Assembly: GCF_000949385.2 (NCBI RefSeq)
Contig: NZ_JYKO02000001.1
Coordinates: 3,542,769-3,606,768, forward strand
Reading direction: 5' to 3'
From: Pseudomonas sp. LFM046
Lineage (GTDB): Bacteria > Pseudomonadota > Gammaproteobacteria > Pseudomonadales > Pseudomonadaceae
DNA: 64,000 nt
In this document: piece after piece, positions 1 through 10,523 of the stretch
Numbering within the stretch: the stretch's first letter is position 1
Layout of the letters: every line of letters starts with the position of its first letter
Program-made: the position numbers and the translations under genes
The notes under the pieces: generated by a model
What the model saw: only the letters and a program-made list of their open reading frames with translations
What the model was told of the DNA's origin: nothing
Database searches by the model: none

Positions 1-1174
1 TCACCGCCACGAAGGGCTTGTCCGCACGCGGGCTGGATTGATGCAGCGCACGGGCCACCACCTCCTTGCCGGTGCCGGTTTCGCCCAGCAGCAGGACCGG
101 GAGGTCGTTGGCCAGCCCCTGGCGGGCCATGCGCAGGGCACGGGCGAAGCGGCTGTCGCGGCCGGCCAGTTCCTCCAGCAATTGGGGCTTCTGTGCGGTG
201 GGGGCCTTGGCGGCCGGCGCGGTAGCACCCAGCTTGGTGTGGCGGGGCACCTGCAGGGCGCGGAAGTAGAACTCGCCCTTGGCGGTCTGCACGCTGCTCA
301 CCCCGCCCTGCAGCAGGCGGGCAATGAACTGCGGCGAGCGCTCACCGAGCAGTTCGCTTGAACGCCGCCTCACCAGGGATTCGCGGCGTATCTGAAGGAG
401 GTCGCAGGCGCGGTCGTTGGCAGCCAGCACTTCGCCGTCCAGGCTCAGGGCCAGCAGGCCATGCCAGGCGCTGCCGAGGTATTGCGGGCGGTGGTGGAAA
501 GCCAGCACCAGGTGATCCGGGTAGCAGAGGCCGAACATGCGGCTCTCGATGTTGCCGGCGGCCAGCATCAGGGTGGCGAGGTTGTCCTGGGGCTGGGCCA
601 TGACGCCCTGGCGGGTCAGGTCGAGCACACCGACCACCCTGCCCTGGGGATCACGCAGGGGCACCGAGGTGCAGGAGAACGGGCTCAGGCGGTCGAGGTA
701 ATGCTCGCCGCAGTTGATCAGGGTCGGGCGGCCTTCGACGACGGCCGTGCCAATGGCGTTGGTGCCACGCAGGGACTCGCTCCAGCAGCTGCCTGGCCTG
801 AGGTCGCGCAGGCCGAAGTCCTTGAGATATTCCGTCTGACCCTCGATGGCGAGGACATTGGCCTGGGCGTCGCCGAGGATGATCAACCCACCCTTGCCCT
901 GCTGGCTGACCAGGTATTCCAGCTCCGGGGTGGCCGCGTCGATCAGCAGACGGTTGCTGTCCAGCAGCAGTTGCAGGTCATGGCCCTGCTCCAGCACGGC
1001 CTGCTCGTCTTCCAGGCAGTTGAGGCCGTGGCCGAGGCTGCGCCGCCACGAGGCATCGATCTCGTCGCGCAGCACGCCCTGGGGCAGCTCGCCTTCGCTG
1101 GCCAGTCTCAGACGGTATTGCCGCGACTCGTTCAGTGGATCGGCAGCTGTTTTTATTCGAATGTCTTGCGCCAT
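1..1174 (-). CDS. Sigma-54-dependent AcoR-like activator, 3' part outside window
   Basis: The gene starts at an ATG at 1174 and is read for 391 codons before the window cuts it, just after the AAA+ Walker A motif GETGTGKE. The N-terminal part looks like AcoR-type enhancer-binding proteins: a GAF-like sensor of roughly residues 60-190 with the family-typical [11 protein letters not shown] stretch, then a PAS-like segment around 205-275, a linker rich in Ala/Pro, and the AAA+ start. Such proteins sense a small molecule and activate sigma-54 promoters for catabolic genes. It is divergent from liuR with 220 bp between them, so it may control a nearby catabolic unit beyond the left edge; there is no direct evidence that it controls liu. 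The GAFTGA loop and the DNA-binding domain cannot be seen. Confidence 0.88.
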   Translation of the reverse strand, partial: MAQDIRIKTAADPLNESRQYRLRLASEGELPQGVLRDEIDASWRRSLGHGLNCLEDEQAVLEQGHDLQLLLDSNRLLIDAATPELEYLVSQQGKGGLIILGDAQANVLAIEGQTEYLKDFGLRDLRPGSCWSESLRGTNAIGTAVVEGRPTLINCGEHYLDRLSPFSCTSVPLRDPQGRVVGVLDLTRQGVMAQPQDNLATLMLAAGNIESRMFGLCYPDHLVLAFHHRPQYLGSAWHGLLALSLDGEVLAANDRACDLLQIRRESLVRRRSSELLGERSPQFIARLLQGGVSSVQTAKGEFYFRALQVPRHTKLGATAPAAKAPTAQKPQLLEELAGRDSRFARALRMARQGLANDLPVLLLGETGTGKEVVARALHQSSPRADKPFVAV

Positions 1175-1331
1175 CTCTCGCTCCAGCGTGCGCCCCGGCA
1201 AGGGCCGGCGGCCAAGCTACACGCCCTGAATGTCTACACCCCCGGCTCGCGTCCGTAAAGAGCGCGCCAACGGCCCCGCAGGCAGCAAGTATCGGACCAT
1301 TCAAGGCAGTCCATTCTGCTGCGGCGTGCAG

Positions 1332-1369
1332 TTGACAGTCAGGTTGGCACAGGTTTACGTTAACGTAAA
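1332..1369 (+). promoter_or_regulatory. Predicted liuR promoter and LiuR operator palindrome
   Basis: A perfect 16-bp palindrome, TTTACGTTAACGTAAA, occupies 1354-1369, 25 bp before the liuR start. A consensus -35 hexamer TTGACA sits at 1332-1337. MerR-family regulators bind dyads placed in long-spacer promoters between or over the -35 and -10 elements, and this arrangement fits. The -10 is not clear; TACGTT at 1356-1361, inside the palindrome, gives an 18-bp spacer. The AT-rich dyad stands out in very GC-rich DNA and is the best candidate for autoregulation of the whole liu operon. Confidence 0.7.
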
Positions 1370-1394
1370 GGTAAACGCAGACACGAGCCCAACC

Positions 1395-1793
1395 ATGTCC
1401 ATCACCTACAGCATTTCCGACCTGGCCCGCGAACTGGATGTCACCACCCGCGCCATCCGCTTCTACGAGGAGCAAGGCATGCTCAGCCCCGAGCGCCGTG
1501 GGCAGGAGCGCATCTACAGCCCGAAGGACCTGGTGGCGCTGAAGCTGATCCTTCGCGGCAAGCGCATCGGCTTCTCCCTGGCCGAGTGCAAGGAACTGAT
1601 CGACCTCTATGACCCTAGCAGCGGCAATCGCAAGCAGCTGGAAACCTTCATGACCAAGATCGCCGAACGCCGCGCGCAGCTTGAACAGCAGTTGCTGGAC
1701 ATCCAGCAGATGCAACTGGAACTGGATACGGCCGAAGAACGCTGCCTGGCGGCGATGGCCGAAACCGAACGCAAACAGGGCGTCAACGCCTGA
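1395..1793 (+). CDS. liuR: MerR-family regulator of leucine/isovalerate catabolism
   Basis: A 132-residue MerR-type regulator. The N-terminal winged helix is visible ([20 protein letters not shown], then the RIYSPKDL turn), followed by a long helical dimerisation region of about residues 75-130. It lacks the metal-binding cysteines of CueR/ZntR-type members, consistent with sensing an organic ligand, probably an acyl-CoA intermediate. It is the first gene of liuRABCDE, with liuA 41 bp downstream. The ATG at 1395 was chosen because it begins the conserved MerR fold ([11 protein letters not shown]) and lies just downstream of the palindromic operator; the reading frame is open further upstream but runs through the promoter. 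Confidence 0.92.
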   Translation: MSITYSISDLARELDVTTRAIRFYEEQGMLSPERRGQERIYSPKDLVALKLILRGKRIGFSLAECKELIDLYDPSSGNRKQLETFMTKIAERRAQLEQQLLDIQQMQLELDTAEERCLAAMAETERKQGVNA

Positions 1794-1834
1794 CTCCCCT
1801 TCCCTCCCCGACAATGACAAGCACAGGTGGAACC

Positions 1835-2998
1835 ATGAGCTATCCCACTCTCAACTTCGGTCTCGGCGAGACCATCGACATGCTGCGTGATTCCGTCTAT
1901 CAGTTCGCCCAAGCCGAACTGGCCCCGCGTGCCGCGCAGATCGACCGCGATAACGAGTTCCCCATGGACATGTGGCGCAAGTTCGGCGACATGGGCCTGC
2001 TGGGCATGACCGTGGAAGAGGAGTACGGCGGCACCAACATGGGCTACCTGGCTCACGTGGTGGCGATGGAAGAGATCAGCCGCGCGTCCGCCTCGGTCGG
2101 CCTGTCCTACGGCGCCCACTCCAACCTGTGCCTCAACCAGATCCGCAAGAACGGCACCCACGAGCAGAAGCTCAAGTACCTGCCCAAGCTGTGCTCCGGC
2201 GAACACGTTGGTGCCCTGGCCATGAGCGAGCCCAACGCAGGCTCCGACGTGGTGTCCATGAAGCTGCGCGCCGAAAAGAAAGGCGACCGCTACGTGCTCA
2301 ACGGCAACAAGATGTGGATCACCAACGGCCCGGACGCCAACACCTACGTGATCTACGCCAAGACCGACGTCAACGCCGGCTCGCGCGGCATGACCGCCTT
2401 CATCGTCGAGCGCGACCTCAAGGGCTTCTCTCGCCACCAGAAGCTGGACAAGCTGGGCATGCGCGGTTCCAACACCTGCGAGCTGGTGTTCGAAGACGTC
2501 GAAGTGCCGGAGGAAAACATCCTCGGTGCCGAAGGCCGTGGCGTGGCCGTGCTGATGAGCGGCCTGGACTATGAACGTACCGTGCTCTCCGGCGGCCCGA
2601 CCGGGATCATGAGCGCCTGCATGGACGTGGTGCTGCCCTACGTGCACGAGCGCCAGCAGTTCAAGCAATCGATCGGCGAATTCCAGTTGGTGCAGGGCAA
2701 GCTGGCCGACATGTACGCCGGCATGAACGCCTCCAAGTCCTACCTGTACAACGTGGCCAAGGCCTGCGACCGCGGCGAGGAATCGCGCAAGGACGCCGCC
2801 GCGGTGATCCTCTACACCGCCGAAATGGCCACCAAGATGGCCCTGGACACCATCCAGCTGCTCGGCGGCAACGGCTACACCAACGAGTACCCGGCCGGCC
2901 GCCTGCTGCGCGACGCCAAGCTCTACGAGATCGGCGCCGGCACCAGCGAAATCCGCCGCATGCTGATCGGCCGCGAGCTGTTCAACGAAACCAAGTGA
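1835..2998 (+). CDS. liuA: Isovaleryl-CoA dehydrogenase
   Basis: A 387-residue FAD acyl-CoA dehydrogenase that oxidises isovaleryl-CoA to 3-methylcrotonyl-CoA, the first dedicated step of leucine breakdown after the branched-chain keto acid dehydrogenase. The usual N-terminal helical, middle beta and C-terminal helical domains are all present. Visible signatures are [10 protein letters not shown] and [11 protein letters not shown] of the flavin/substrate-binding middle domain, [12 protein letters not shown] (where isovaleryl-CoA dehydrogenases carry their catalytic Glu), and the C-terminal [13 protein letters not shown]. Length equals that of LiuA of P. aeruginosa. The ATG at 1835 follows an AGGTGG ribosome site; an ATG 21 bp earlier in the same frame has no clear site. 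Electrons would pass to ETF. Confidence 0.95.
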   Translation: MSYPTLNFGLGETIDMLRDSVYQFAQAELAPRAAQIDRDNEFPMDMWRKFGDMGLLGMTVEEEYGGTNMGYLAHVVAMEEISRASASVGLSYGAHSNLCLNQIRKNGTHEQKLKYLPKLCSGEHVGALAMSEPNAGSDVVSMKLRAEKKGDRYVLNGNKMWITNGPDANTYVIYAKTDVNAGSRGMTAFIVERDLKGFSRHQKLDKLGMRGSNTCELVFEDVEVPEENILGAEGRGVAVLMSGLDYERTVLSGGPTGIMSACMDVVLPYVHERQQFKQSIGEFQLVQGKLADMYAGMNASKSYLYNVAKACDRGEESRKDAAAVILYTAEMATKMALDTIQLLGGNGYTNEYPAGRLLRDAKLYEIGAGTSEIRRMLIGRELFNETK

Positions 2999-3000
2999 TC

Positions 3001-3060
3001 CGTAGGGTGCGCTGCGCGCACCAGTGACTGCTAAGCGGTGCGCCTGGCGCACCCTACAGG
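3001..3060. repeat. Intergenic palindromic repeat between liuA and liuB
   Basis: Inverted copies of a CGTAGGGTGCGC...GCGCACCCTACAGG element fill nearly all of the 70-bp gap. The right arm ends in ACAGGA, 5-11 bp before the liuB ATG, and appears to serve as its ribosome binding site. The same arm sequence recurs at 4827-4850, 40389-40411 and 62627-62708. Confidence 0.85.
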
Positions 3061-3068
3061 AATCGAAG

Positions 3069-4676
<1,608 letters not shown>

Positions 4677-4680
4677 TAAC

Positions 4681-4800
4681 AGCTCCCCTCTCCCTTCGGA
4701 CAAATCGGCAGGACAGCCGATTTGGGCAGCTCGAAGAGCTGGCCGAAGGCCGAGCCACATGGATGTGGCGAGTCCAGAGGGGTCGGGGGTGAGGGAAGCC
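4681..4800. repeat. Hairpin-rich intergenic element between liuB and liuC
   Basis: The gap contains several consecutive small inverted repeats: CAAATCGGC with GCCGATTTG (4700-4724), CAGCTCGAAGAGCTG (about 4728-4742), GGCCGAAGGCC, and GCCACATGGATGTGGC. The left edge reads CTCCCCTCTCCCTTCGG and the right edge AGAGGGGTCGGGGGTGAGGG, so the outer ends are roughly complementary. It looks like a compact non-coding repeat unit embedded in an operon. No coding potential is supported. Confidence 0.6.
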
Positions 4801-4826
4801 AGCCCTCACTGGGACCCCAGGCACTC

Positions 4827-4850
4827 GGTGCGCGCGGCGCACCCTACAGG
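4827..4850. repeat. Half-size GTAGGGTGCGC-type palindrome before liuC
   Basis: CGGTGCGCGCGGCGCACC followed by CTACAGG. The conserved tail CTACAGGA places an AGGA 7 bp before the liuC ATG, repeating the arrangement seen at liuB. Confidence 0.7.
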
Positions 4851-4857
4851 ATCGACC

Positions 4858-5652
4858 ATGACCGACTTCACCACCCTGCAACTGGACATCGCCGCCAACG
4901 GCGTCGCCACCCTCTGGCTGAACCGCCCGGAGAAGAACAACGCCTTCAACGCCGGCATGATCCGCGAACTGATCCTCGCCCTGGACGCCGTCAAGGAACA
5001 CGGCAAGGTGCGTTTCCTGATCCTGCGCGGCCGTGGCCGGCACTTTTCCGCTGGCGCGGACCTGGCCTGGATGCAGGAATCCGCCCAGCTCGACTACAAC
5101 GCCAACCTCGACGATTCCCGCGAGCTGGCGGAGCTGATGTACAACCTCTACCAGCTCAAGGTGCCCACCCTGGCGGTCGTCCAGGGCGCAGCCTTCGGCG
5201 GCGCACTGGGCCTGATCAGCTGCTGTGACATGGCCATCGGCGCCGTGGATGCGCAGTTCTCCCTGTCCGAAGTGCGCATCGGCCTGCTTCCGGCCGTCAT
5301 CAGCCCCTTCGTGGTCCAGGCCATCGGTGAACGCGCCGCACGCCGCTACGCCCTGACCGCCGAGCGCTTCAGCGGTGAACGCGCCCGCGAACTGGGCCTG
5401 CTCGCCGAGTGCTACCGGGCCGAGGAACTGGATCAGGCCGTGGAGAGCTGGACCGCCAACCTGCTGCAGAACAGCCCGCAGGCCATGAGCGCCACCAAGG
5501 ACCTGCTGCGCGAAGTCGGCAGCGGCGTGCTCTCGCCCAACCTGCGCCGCTACACCGAAAACGCCATCGCCCGTATCCGCGTGAGCCCCGAAGGTCAGGA
5601 GGGCCTGCGCGCCTTCCTGGAAAAACGCAAACCGTCCTGGCAGGAGCAATAA
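4858..5652 (+). CDS. liuC: 3-methylglutaconyl-CoA hydratase
   Basis: A 264-residue crotonase-family enzyme that hydrates 3-methylglutaconyl-CoA to HMG-CoA. The two oxyanion-hole segments are visible: HFSAGADLAWM near residues 61-71 and GAAFGGALGLISCCD near 109-123. SLSEVRIGLLPAVISPFV follows, where the catalytic acidic residue lies in this fold. The ATG at 4858 follows the repeat-derived AGGA. The stop at 5652 is 2 bp before the liuD start, so liuC and liuD are tightly coupled. Assignment within the large crotonase family rests mainly on its place between the two methylcrotonyl-CoA carboxylase genes. Confidence 0.93.
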   Translation: MTDFTTLQLDIAANGVATLWLNRPEKNNAFNAGMIRELILALDAVKEHGKVRFLILRGRGRHFSAGADLAWMQESAQLDYNANLDDSRELAELMYNLYQLKVPTLAVVQGAAFGGALGLISCCDMAIGAVDAQFSLSEVRIGLLPAVISPFVVQAIGERAARRYALTAERFSGERARELGLLAECYRAEELDQAVESWTANLLQNSPQAMSATKDLLREVGSGVLSPNLRRYTENAIARIRVSPEGQEGLRAFLEKRKPSWQEQ

Positions 5653-5654
5653 CA

Positions 5655-7604
5655 ATGATCACCACCCTGCTGATCGCCAACCGCGGCGAAATCGCCTGCC
5701 GCGTGATGCGCACCGCCAAGGCGCTGGGCATCCGTACCGTGGCCGTGCACAGCGCCATCGACCGCAACGCCCGCCATGTGCGCGAAGCCGACATCGCCGT
5801 CGACCTCGGCGGCGCCAAACCAGCGGAAAGCTACCTGCTGGTGGACAAGCTGATCGCCGCCGCCAAGGCCAGCGGCGCCCAGGCCATCCACCCCGGCTAC
5901 GGCTTCCTTTCGGAAAACGCCGGCTTCGCCCGCGCCATCGCCGACGCGGGACTGATCTTCCTCGGCCCGCCGGCCACCGCCATCGACGCCATGGGCAGCA
6001 AGTCCGCCGCCAAGGCACTGATGGAAGCGGCCGGCGTGCCCCTGGTGCCCGGCTACCACGGCGAGGCCCAGGACCTGGAAACCTTCCGCGACGCCGCCGA
6101 ACGCATTGGCTACCCGGTGCTGTTGAAGGCCGCCGCCGGTGGTGGCGGCAAGGGCATGAAGGTGGTGGAGCGTGAAGCCGAACTGGCTGAGGCCCTGGCC
6201 TCTGCCCAGCGTGAAGCCCAGTCCGCCTTCGGCGACTCGCGGATGCTGGTGGAGAAGTACGTCCTCAAGCCGCGCCACGTGGAAATCCAGGTGTTCGCCG
6301 ACAGCCACGGCAACTGTCTGTACCTCAACGAGCGCGACTGCTCCATTCAGCGCCGCCACCAGAAAGTGGTGGAAGAAGCGCCCGCCCCCGGCCTCTCGCC
6401 GGAGCTGCGCCGCGCCATGGGCGAGGCGGCCGTGCGCGCCGCCCAGGCCATCGGCTATGTGGGCGCCGGCACCGTGGAATTTCTGCTGGACGAGCGCGGC
6501 GACTTCTTCTTCATGGAGATGAACACCCGCCTGCAGGTGGAGCACCCGGTGACCGAAGCCATCACCGGCCTCGACCTGGTGGCTTGGCAGATCCGTGTCG
6601 CCCGTGGCGAAGCCCTGCCCATCACCCAGGAGCAGGTGCCGCTGATCGGCCACGCCATCGAAGTGCGCCTCTACGCCGAAGACCCGGACCAGGACTTCCT
6701 GCCCGCCAGCGGCCGTCTCGCCCTCTACCGCGAAGCCTCGGCAGGTCCCGGCCGCCGCGTGGACAGCGGTGTAGCCGAAGGCGACGAGGTTTCGCCCTTC
6801 TACGACCCGATGCTGGCCAAGCTGATCGCCTGGGGCGAGACCCGCGAGGAAGCCCGTCAGCGCCTGCTGGCCATGCTGGACGAGACCGCCGTGGGTGGCT
6901 TCAAGACCAACCTGGCGTTCCTGCGCCGCGTGCTGGCCCACCCGGCCTTTGCCGACGCCGAGCTGGACACCGGCTTCATCGCCCGCCACCAGGAGCAGCT
7001 GCTGCCGACCCCGGCCGCCCTGCCCCCGGCCTTCTGGCAGGTGGCCGGCGAAGCCATCCGCCAAAGCGAGGCCGAGCGCGTGCGCGGCGACGACCCGCAC
7101 TCGCCCTGGAATCGCAATAGCGGCTGGCGTGCCGGCCTGCCCAGCGAGACCGATCTGCACCTGGTCTGCGGCGACGAACGCCAGGTGGTGCGCCTGCGCG
7201 GCGCCGCTGCCAGCCCCATTCGCCTGCTGGGCGAGCGCATCACCCTGGAGCAGGACGGCCTGCGTCGTCAGCACCTGGCGATCCGCCGGGGCGAGACCCT
7301 GTACCTCGAATGGGATGGTGAGCTGCGCAGTGTCGGCCGCGTCGACCCCATCGAGGAAGTGGAAGCCAGCCACGCCCACCACGGCGGGCTGACGGCGCCC
7401 ATGAACGGCAGTATCGTGCGTGTCCTGGTGGAAGCCGGGCAGAAGGTGGAAGCCGGTACCGCCCTGGTGGTGCTGGAAGCCATGAAGATGGAACACAGCA
7501 TCCGCGCGCCCAACGATGGCGTGGTCAAGGCGCTGTATTGCAGCGAAGGCGAACTGGTCAACGAAGGCACCGCGTTGGTGGAGTTGGAAGAAATCAGCGC
7601 TTGA
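5655..7604 (+). CDS. liuD: Methylcrotonyl-CoA carboxylase, biotin-carrying (alpha) subunit
   Basis: A 649-residue biotin carboxylase/biotin carrier subunit. The N-terminal biotin carboxylase starts at LLIANRGEIACRV. The ATP-grasp region has the glycine-rich KAAAGGGGKGMKVV loop near residues 157-170, and FFMEMNTRLQVEHPVTE of the active site near 285. A central BT-type linker domain (about 450-575) is followed by the biotinyl domain; the biotin-accepting lysine is K611 in EAMKMEHS. With LiuB it forms the methylcrotonyl-CoA carboxylase complex, carboxylating biotin with ATP and bicarbonate. The ATG at 5655 begins the conserved biotin carboxylase N-terminus; the frame is open upstream but overlaps liuC. 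Confidence 0.95.
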   Translation: MITTLLIANRGEIACRVMRTAKALGIRTVAVHSAIDRNARHVREADIAVDLGGAKPAESYLLVDKLIAAAKASGAQAIHPGYGFLSENAGFARAIADAGLIFLGPPATAIDAMGSKSAAKALMEAAGVPLVPGYHGEAQDLETFRDAAERIGYPVLLKAAAGGGGKGMKVVEREAELAEALASAQREAQSAFGDSRMLVEKYVLKPRHVEIQVFADSHGNCLYLNERDCSIQRRHQKVVEEAPAPGLSPELRRAMGEAAVRAAQAIGYVGAGTVEFLLDERGDFFFMEMNTRLQVEHPVTEAITGLDLVAWQIRVARGEALPITQEQVPLIGHAIEVRLYAEDPDQDFLPASGRLALYREASAGPGRRVDSGVAEGDEVSPFYDPMLAKLIAWGETREEARQRLLAMLDETAVGGFKTNLAFLRRVLAHPAFADAELDTGFIARHQEQLLPTPAALPPAFWQVAGEAIRQSEAERVRGDDPHSPWNRNSGWRAGLPSETDLHLVCGDERQVVRLRGAAASPIRLLGERITLEQDGLRRQHLAIRRGETLYLEWDGELRSVGRVDPIEEVEASHAHHGGLTAPMNGSIVRVLVEAGQKVEAGTALVVLEAMKMEHSIRAPNDGVVKALYCSEGELVNEGTALVELEEISA

Positions 7605-7614
7605 TTGGCTTTCG

Positions 7615-7683
7615 GTAGGATGGGTGGAGCCCCGCGATACCCATCGCGGATTGATGGGTATCGCTCCGCTCCACCCATCCTAC
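7615..7683. repeat. Long inverted repeat between liuD and liuE
   Basis: GTAGGATGGGTGGAGC at the left and its complement ending CCATCCTAC at the right enclose an inner pair CGATACCCATC/GATGGGTATCG. The whole unit could fold into one long hairpin. Related arms recur near 11798-11875. Confidence 0.85.
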
Positions 7684-7734
7684 GGTCTGAACGGCCACGG
7701 TTCCGCCCAACATCCCGAATCGAGAGATGACGCA

Positions 7735-8640
7735 ATGACTATTCCCAGCAAGGTCCGCCTGGTCGAAGTCGGCCCCCGCGACGGCCTGCAGAACGAAAAG
7801 CAACCCATCAGCGTCGCCGACAAGGTGCGCCTGGTGGACGACCTCACCGCTGCCGGCCTCGGCTATGTCGAGGTCGGCAGCTTCGTCTCGCCCAAGTGGG
7901 TGCCGCAGATGGCCGGCTCCGCCGAAGTCTTCGCGCAGATCCAGCGCAAGGCGGGCGTCACTTACGCCGCCCTGGCGCCCAATCTCAAGGGCTTCGAAGC
8001 GGCCGTGGAAGCCGGCGTGAAGGAAGTGGCGGTCTTCGCCGCAGCGTCCGAATCCTTCTCCCAGAAGAACATCAACTGCTCCATCGCCGAGAGCCTGGAG
8101 CGCTTCGTGCCGGTGATGGACGCCGCCAAGGCCCACGGCATCAGCGTGCGCGGCTACGTGTCCTGCGTGCTGGGCTGCCCCTACGAGGGCGAGGTGCCGG
8201 CAACCCAGGTGGCCAGCGTCGCCGCCGAGCTCTATGCCATGGGCTGCTACGAAGTCTCTCTGGGCGACACCATCGGCACCGGCACCGCCGGCGCCACCCG
8301 CCACCTGATCAACGTGGTGGGCACCCGCGTGCCGCGCGACAAGCTGGCCGGGCACTTCCACGACACCTACGGCCAGGCCGTGGCCAACGTCTATGCCAGC
8401 CTGCTGGAAGGCATCGCCGTGTTCGACAGCTCGGTCGCCGGCCTGGGCGGCTGCCCCTACGCCAAGGGCGCCACCGGCAACGTCGCCACCGAGGACGTGC
8501 TTTACCTGCTCAATGGCCTGGGCATCAAGACCGGCATCGACATGGGCAGGCTGGTGGACGCCGGGCAGCGTATCTGTGCGGTGCTGGGCAAGGAGAATGG
8601 CTCGCGGGTGGCGCGAGCCATTCTGGCGAAGCGGGGCTGA
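7735..8640 (+). CDS. liuE: Hydroxymethylglutaryl-CoA lyase
   Basis: A 301-residue TIM-barrel lyase that cleaves HMG-CoA into acetoacetate and acetyl-CoA, the last step of the Liu pathway. The HMGL-like signatures are clear: VEVGPRDGLQNEK at residues 10-22 (metal/substrate site), the HFHDTYGQAVAN segment with metal-binding histidines, and GLGGCPYAKGATGNVATED, the flexible loop that carries the catalytic cysteine. The ATG at 7735 gives the usual N-terminus MTIPSKVRLVEVGPRDG; an ATG 8 bp upstream is out of frame. It ends the liu operon; a repeat palindrome follows. Its products feed directly into the facing acetoacetate genes. Confidence 0.95.
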   Translation: MTIPSKVRLVEVGPRDGLQNEKQPISVADKVRLVDDLTAAGLGYVEVGSFVSPKWVPQMAGSAEVFAQIQRKAGVTYAALAPNLKGFEAAVEAGVKEVAVFAAASESFSQKNINCSIAESLERFVPVMDAAKAHGISVRGYVSCVLGCPYEGEVPATQVASVAAELYAMGCYEVSLGDTIGTGTAGATRHLINVVGTRVPRDKLAGHFHDTYGQAVANVYASLLEGIAVFDSSVAGLGGCPYAKGATGNVATEDVLYLLNGLGIKTGIDMGRLVDAGQRICAVLGKENGSRVARAILAKRG

Positions 8641-8655
8641 GGTCCAGCGGTTTGC

Positions 8656-8733
8656 CGTAGGTTGGCGCTGAGCTTGCGAAGCCCAACATCGGGCTTGGCA
8701 ACGTTGGGCTTCGTGACCTCAGCCCAACCTACG
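8656..8733. repeat. Palindromic repeat between convergent liuE and atoE
   Basis: CGTAGGTTGG at the left pairs with CCAACCTACG at the right, with inner AAGCCCAAC/GTTGGGCTT arms. It fills the 101-bp gap between the convergent liu and ato units and may act as a shared transcription barrier, though there is no T-run typical of an intrinsic terminator. Confidence 0.8.
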
Positions 8734-8741
8734 GACTGACG

Positions 8742-10160
8742 TCAAGGCATGACCGGCGGAATGTACGCCAGGGTCGTGCCCAGCCCCCACAGCAGCACCA
8801 TCACCAGCGGGATGTGCACCAGCAGCTGGACGAAGGAGAAGCCGATCAGGTCGCGCGCCTTCAGGCCCAGCACGCCCAGCAGCGGCAGCATGTAGAAGGG
8901 GTTGATCAGGTTCGGCAGCGCCTCGGCGGCGTTGTAGATCTGCACCGACCAGCCCAGGTGGTATTGCAGGTCGTTGGCCACCTGCATCACGTAAGGCGCT
9001 TCGATGATCCACTTGCCACCACCGGACGGGATGAAGAAGCCCAGCACAGCGGAGTACACGCCCATCAGCAGCGCGTAGGTGTCGTGGTTGGCGATCTGCA
9101 CGAAGAAGGTGGAGATGTGGTGCGCCAGGGTCTGGCCATCCACGCCCTTCACCGTGGTCATGATGGCGGCGATGGAGCCGTAGAGCGGGAACTGGATCAG
9201 CACGCCGGTGGTGGTAGGCACGGCGCGCGCCACGGCGTCGAGGAAGCTGCGCGGACGCCAGTGCAGCAGCGCGCCGGCCATGATGAACAGCAGGTTGTAG
9301 GTGTTGAGACCGGAAATGGCGGTGATCGCCGGCTTGCTGGCGAACTCCTGGGCCAGCCAACGGCCGGCCAGCACCACCAGCAGGATGATCAGCAGCGGAC
9401 TGTGTTCCAGCCATTCGCCGGGACGGGTCGGCTTGACCTGCGGCGGCGCGGTGAAGCTCGGGTCGATGCCACAGGCTTTGGCATCACGGGCGCTGGCGGC
9501 ACTGGGGGCGGTCATGTAAGCGATCACCAGGGACACCACCACCAACGCCAGCAGCATCACGCCGGATTGCCAGAGGAAGATGGTCTCGGTGAAGGGGATC
9601 ACGCCGGTGATGGCGAGGATGGATGGCGGCAGGCTGGCCGGGTTGGCCTGCAGTTGGGCCGCCGACGAGGACAGGCCCAGTGCCCAGACGGCGCCGAGGC
9701 CCAGATAGGCGGCGGCGCCAGCGGCGCGGTAGTCCATCTTCAATTCTTCACGGCGGGCCAGGGCGCGCACCAGCAGGCCGCCGAACACCAGGGAGAGGCC
9801 CCAATTGAGCAGCGAGGCGACCATGGAGATGAATGCGACCCAGCAGACCGCCGAGCGGCCGTTCTTCGGCACGCGCGCCAGCAGGTCGATCAGTCGGGAC
9901 GCCGGGCCGGAGCTGGCGACGACATAGCCACCGATGACCACGAAGGCCATCTGCATGGTGAAGGGGATCAGGCTCCAGAACCCGTCGCCAAAGGCTTTGG
10001 CGGCCTGGCTGGCCGGTGCACCCATGGCCAGGGTAGCGATCGTCACCAGCAGCACGGCGACTGCGGCGAAGACCCAGGAATCGGGGAACCAGCGTTCCGC
10101 CCAGTTGGAGCAACGCATGGCAAAGCGGGCTGAGCGGCTTTCGTGAAGTACTGTGGTCAT
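8742..10160 (-). CDS. atoE: AtoE-type short-chain fatty acid transporter
   Basis: A 472-residue inner-membrane protein with about 12 hydrophobic segments and the AtoE/TIGR00366 look: WVFAAVAVLLVTIATLAMG near the N-terminus, GYVVASSGPASRL, the LNWGLSLVFGGLL stretch, and FFIPSGGGKWIIEAPYV in the C-terminal half. AtoE carries short-chain fatty acids, probably including acetoacetate or butyrate. It is the distal gene of the minus-strand dhcA-dhcB-atoB-atoE set, 363 bp after atoB, so it may also have its own promoter. The ATG at 10160 is preceded by GAGGTAA. The symbol follows family similarity; substrate is inferred from neighbours. Confidence 0.85.
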   Translation of the reverse strand: MTTVLHESRSARFAMRCSNWAERWFPDSWVFAAVAVLLVTIATLAMGAPASQAAKAFGDGFWSLIPFTMQMAFVVIGGYVVASSGPASRLIDLLARVPKNGRSAVCWVAFISMVASLLNWGLSLVFGGLLVRALARREELKMDYRAAGAAAYLGLGAVWALGLSSSAAQLQANPASLPPSILAITGVIPFTETIFLWQSGVMLLALVVVSLVIAYMTAPSAASARDAKACGIDPSFTAPPQVKPTRPGEWLEHSPLLIILLVVLAGRWLAQEFASKPAITAISGLNTYNLLFIMAGALLHWRPRSFLDAVARAVPTTTGVLIQFPLYGSIAAIMTTVKGVDGQTLAHHISTFFVQIANHDTYALLMGVYSAVLGFFIPSGGGKWIIEAPYVMQVANDLQYHLGWSVQIYNAAEALPNLINPFYMLPLLGVLGLKARDLIGFSFVQLLVHIPLVMVLLWGLGTTLAYIPPVMP

Positions 10161-10523
10161 CGGGTTACCTCGGGAGTTTTCTTCTTATCGGTAATCACCC
10201 AGCCGCAGCCGGGTACCGGGACAGTGTTCTTGTAACGGAACCGAGAGTCTTGTGCCCTCTTTCTGTCTGAAACGACGACGCCACGCCCGTAACCGGGCGT
10301 GGCGAAGTCCGAGTCCCGCGGCCTTTCGGCGTTGGGCGCGTGCGTGATGACCTTGCGTGGGTGGGTACGTTGCCCACCCTGTGCGGCGTGCCTCGCAGGG
10401 TTTAAATCGTGAAGGGATTTTCACCACCACGGAAGCGACTCCGCGTTTATGTTCGATTCCGCCTGGTGGACAGAAATGCGCTGTCCACCCTACAGGAGCG
10501 GGTCCTGCCGATCAGTCCGTCGA
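10161..10523. other. Gene-free stretch between atoB and atoE
   Basis: No credible ORF is present. Two clear inverted repeats are visible: CGCCACGCCCG/CGGGCGTGGCG at 10279-10304 and GGTGGACAG/CTGTCCACC at 10465-10489. The second ends in CCCTACAGGAG like the dispersed repeats. A T-poor context makes intrinsic termination unlikely. A promoter for atoE could lie here, but none could be identified with confidence. Confidence 0.6.
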
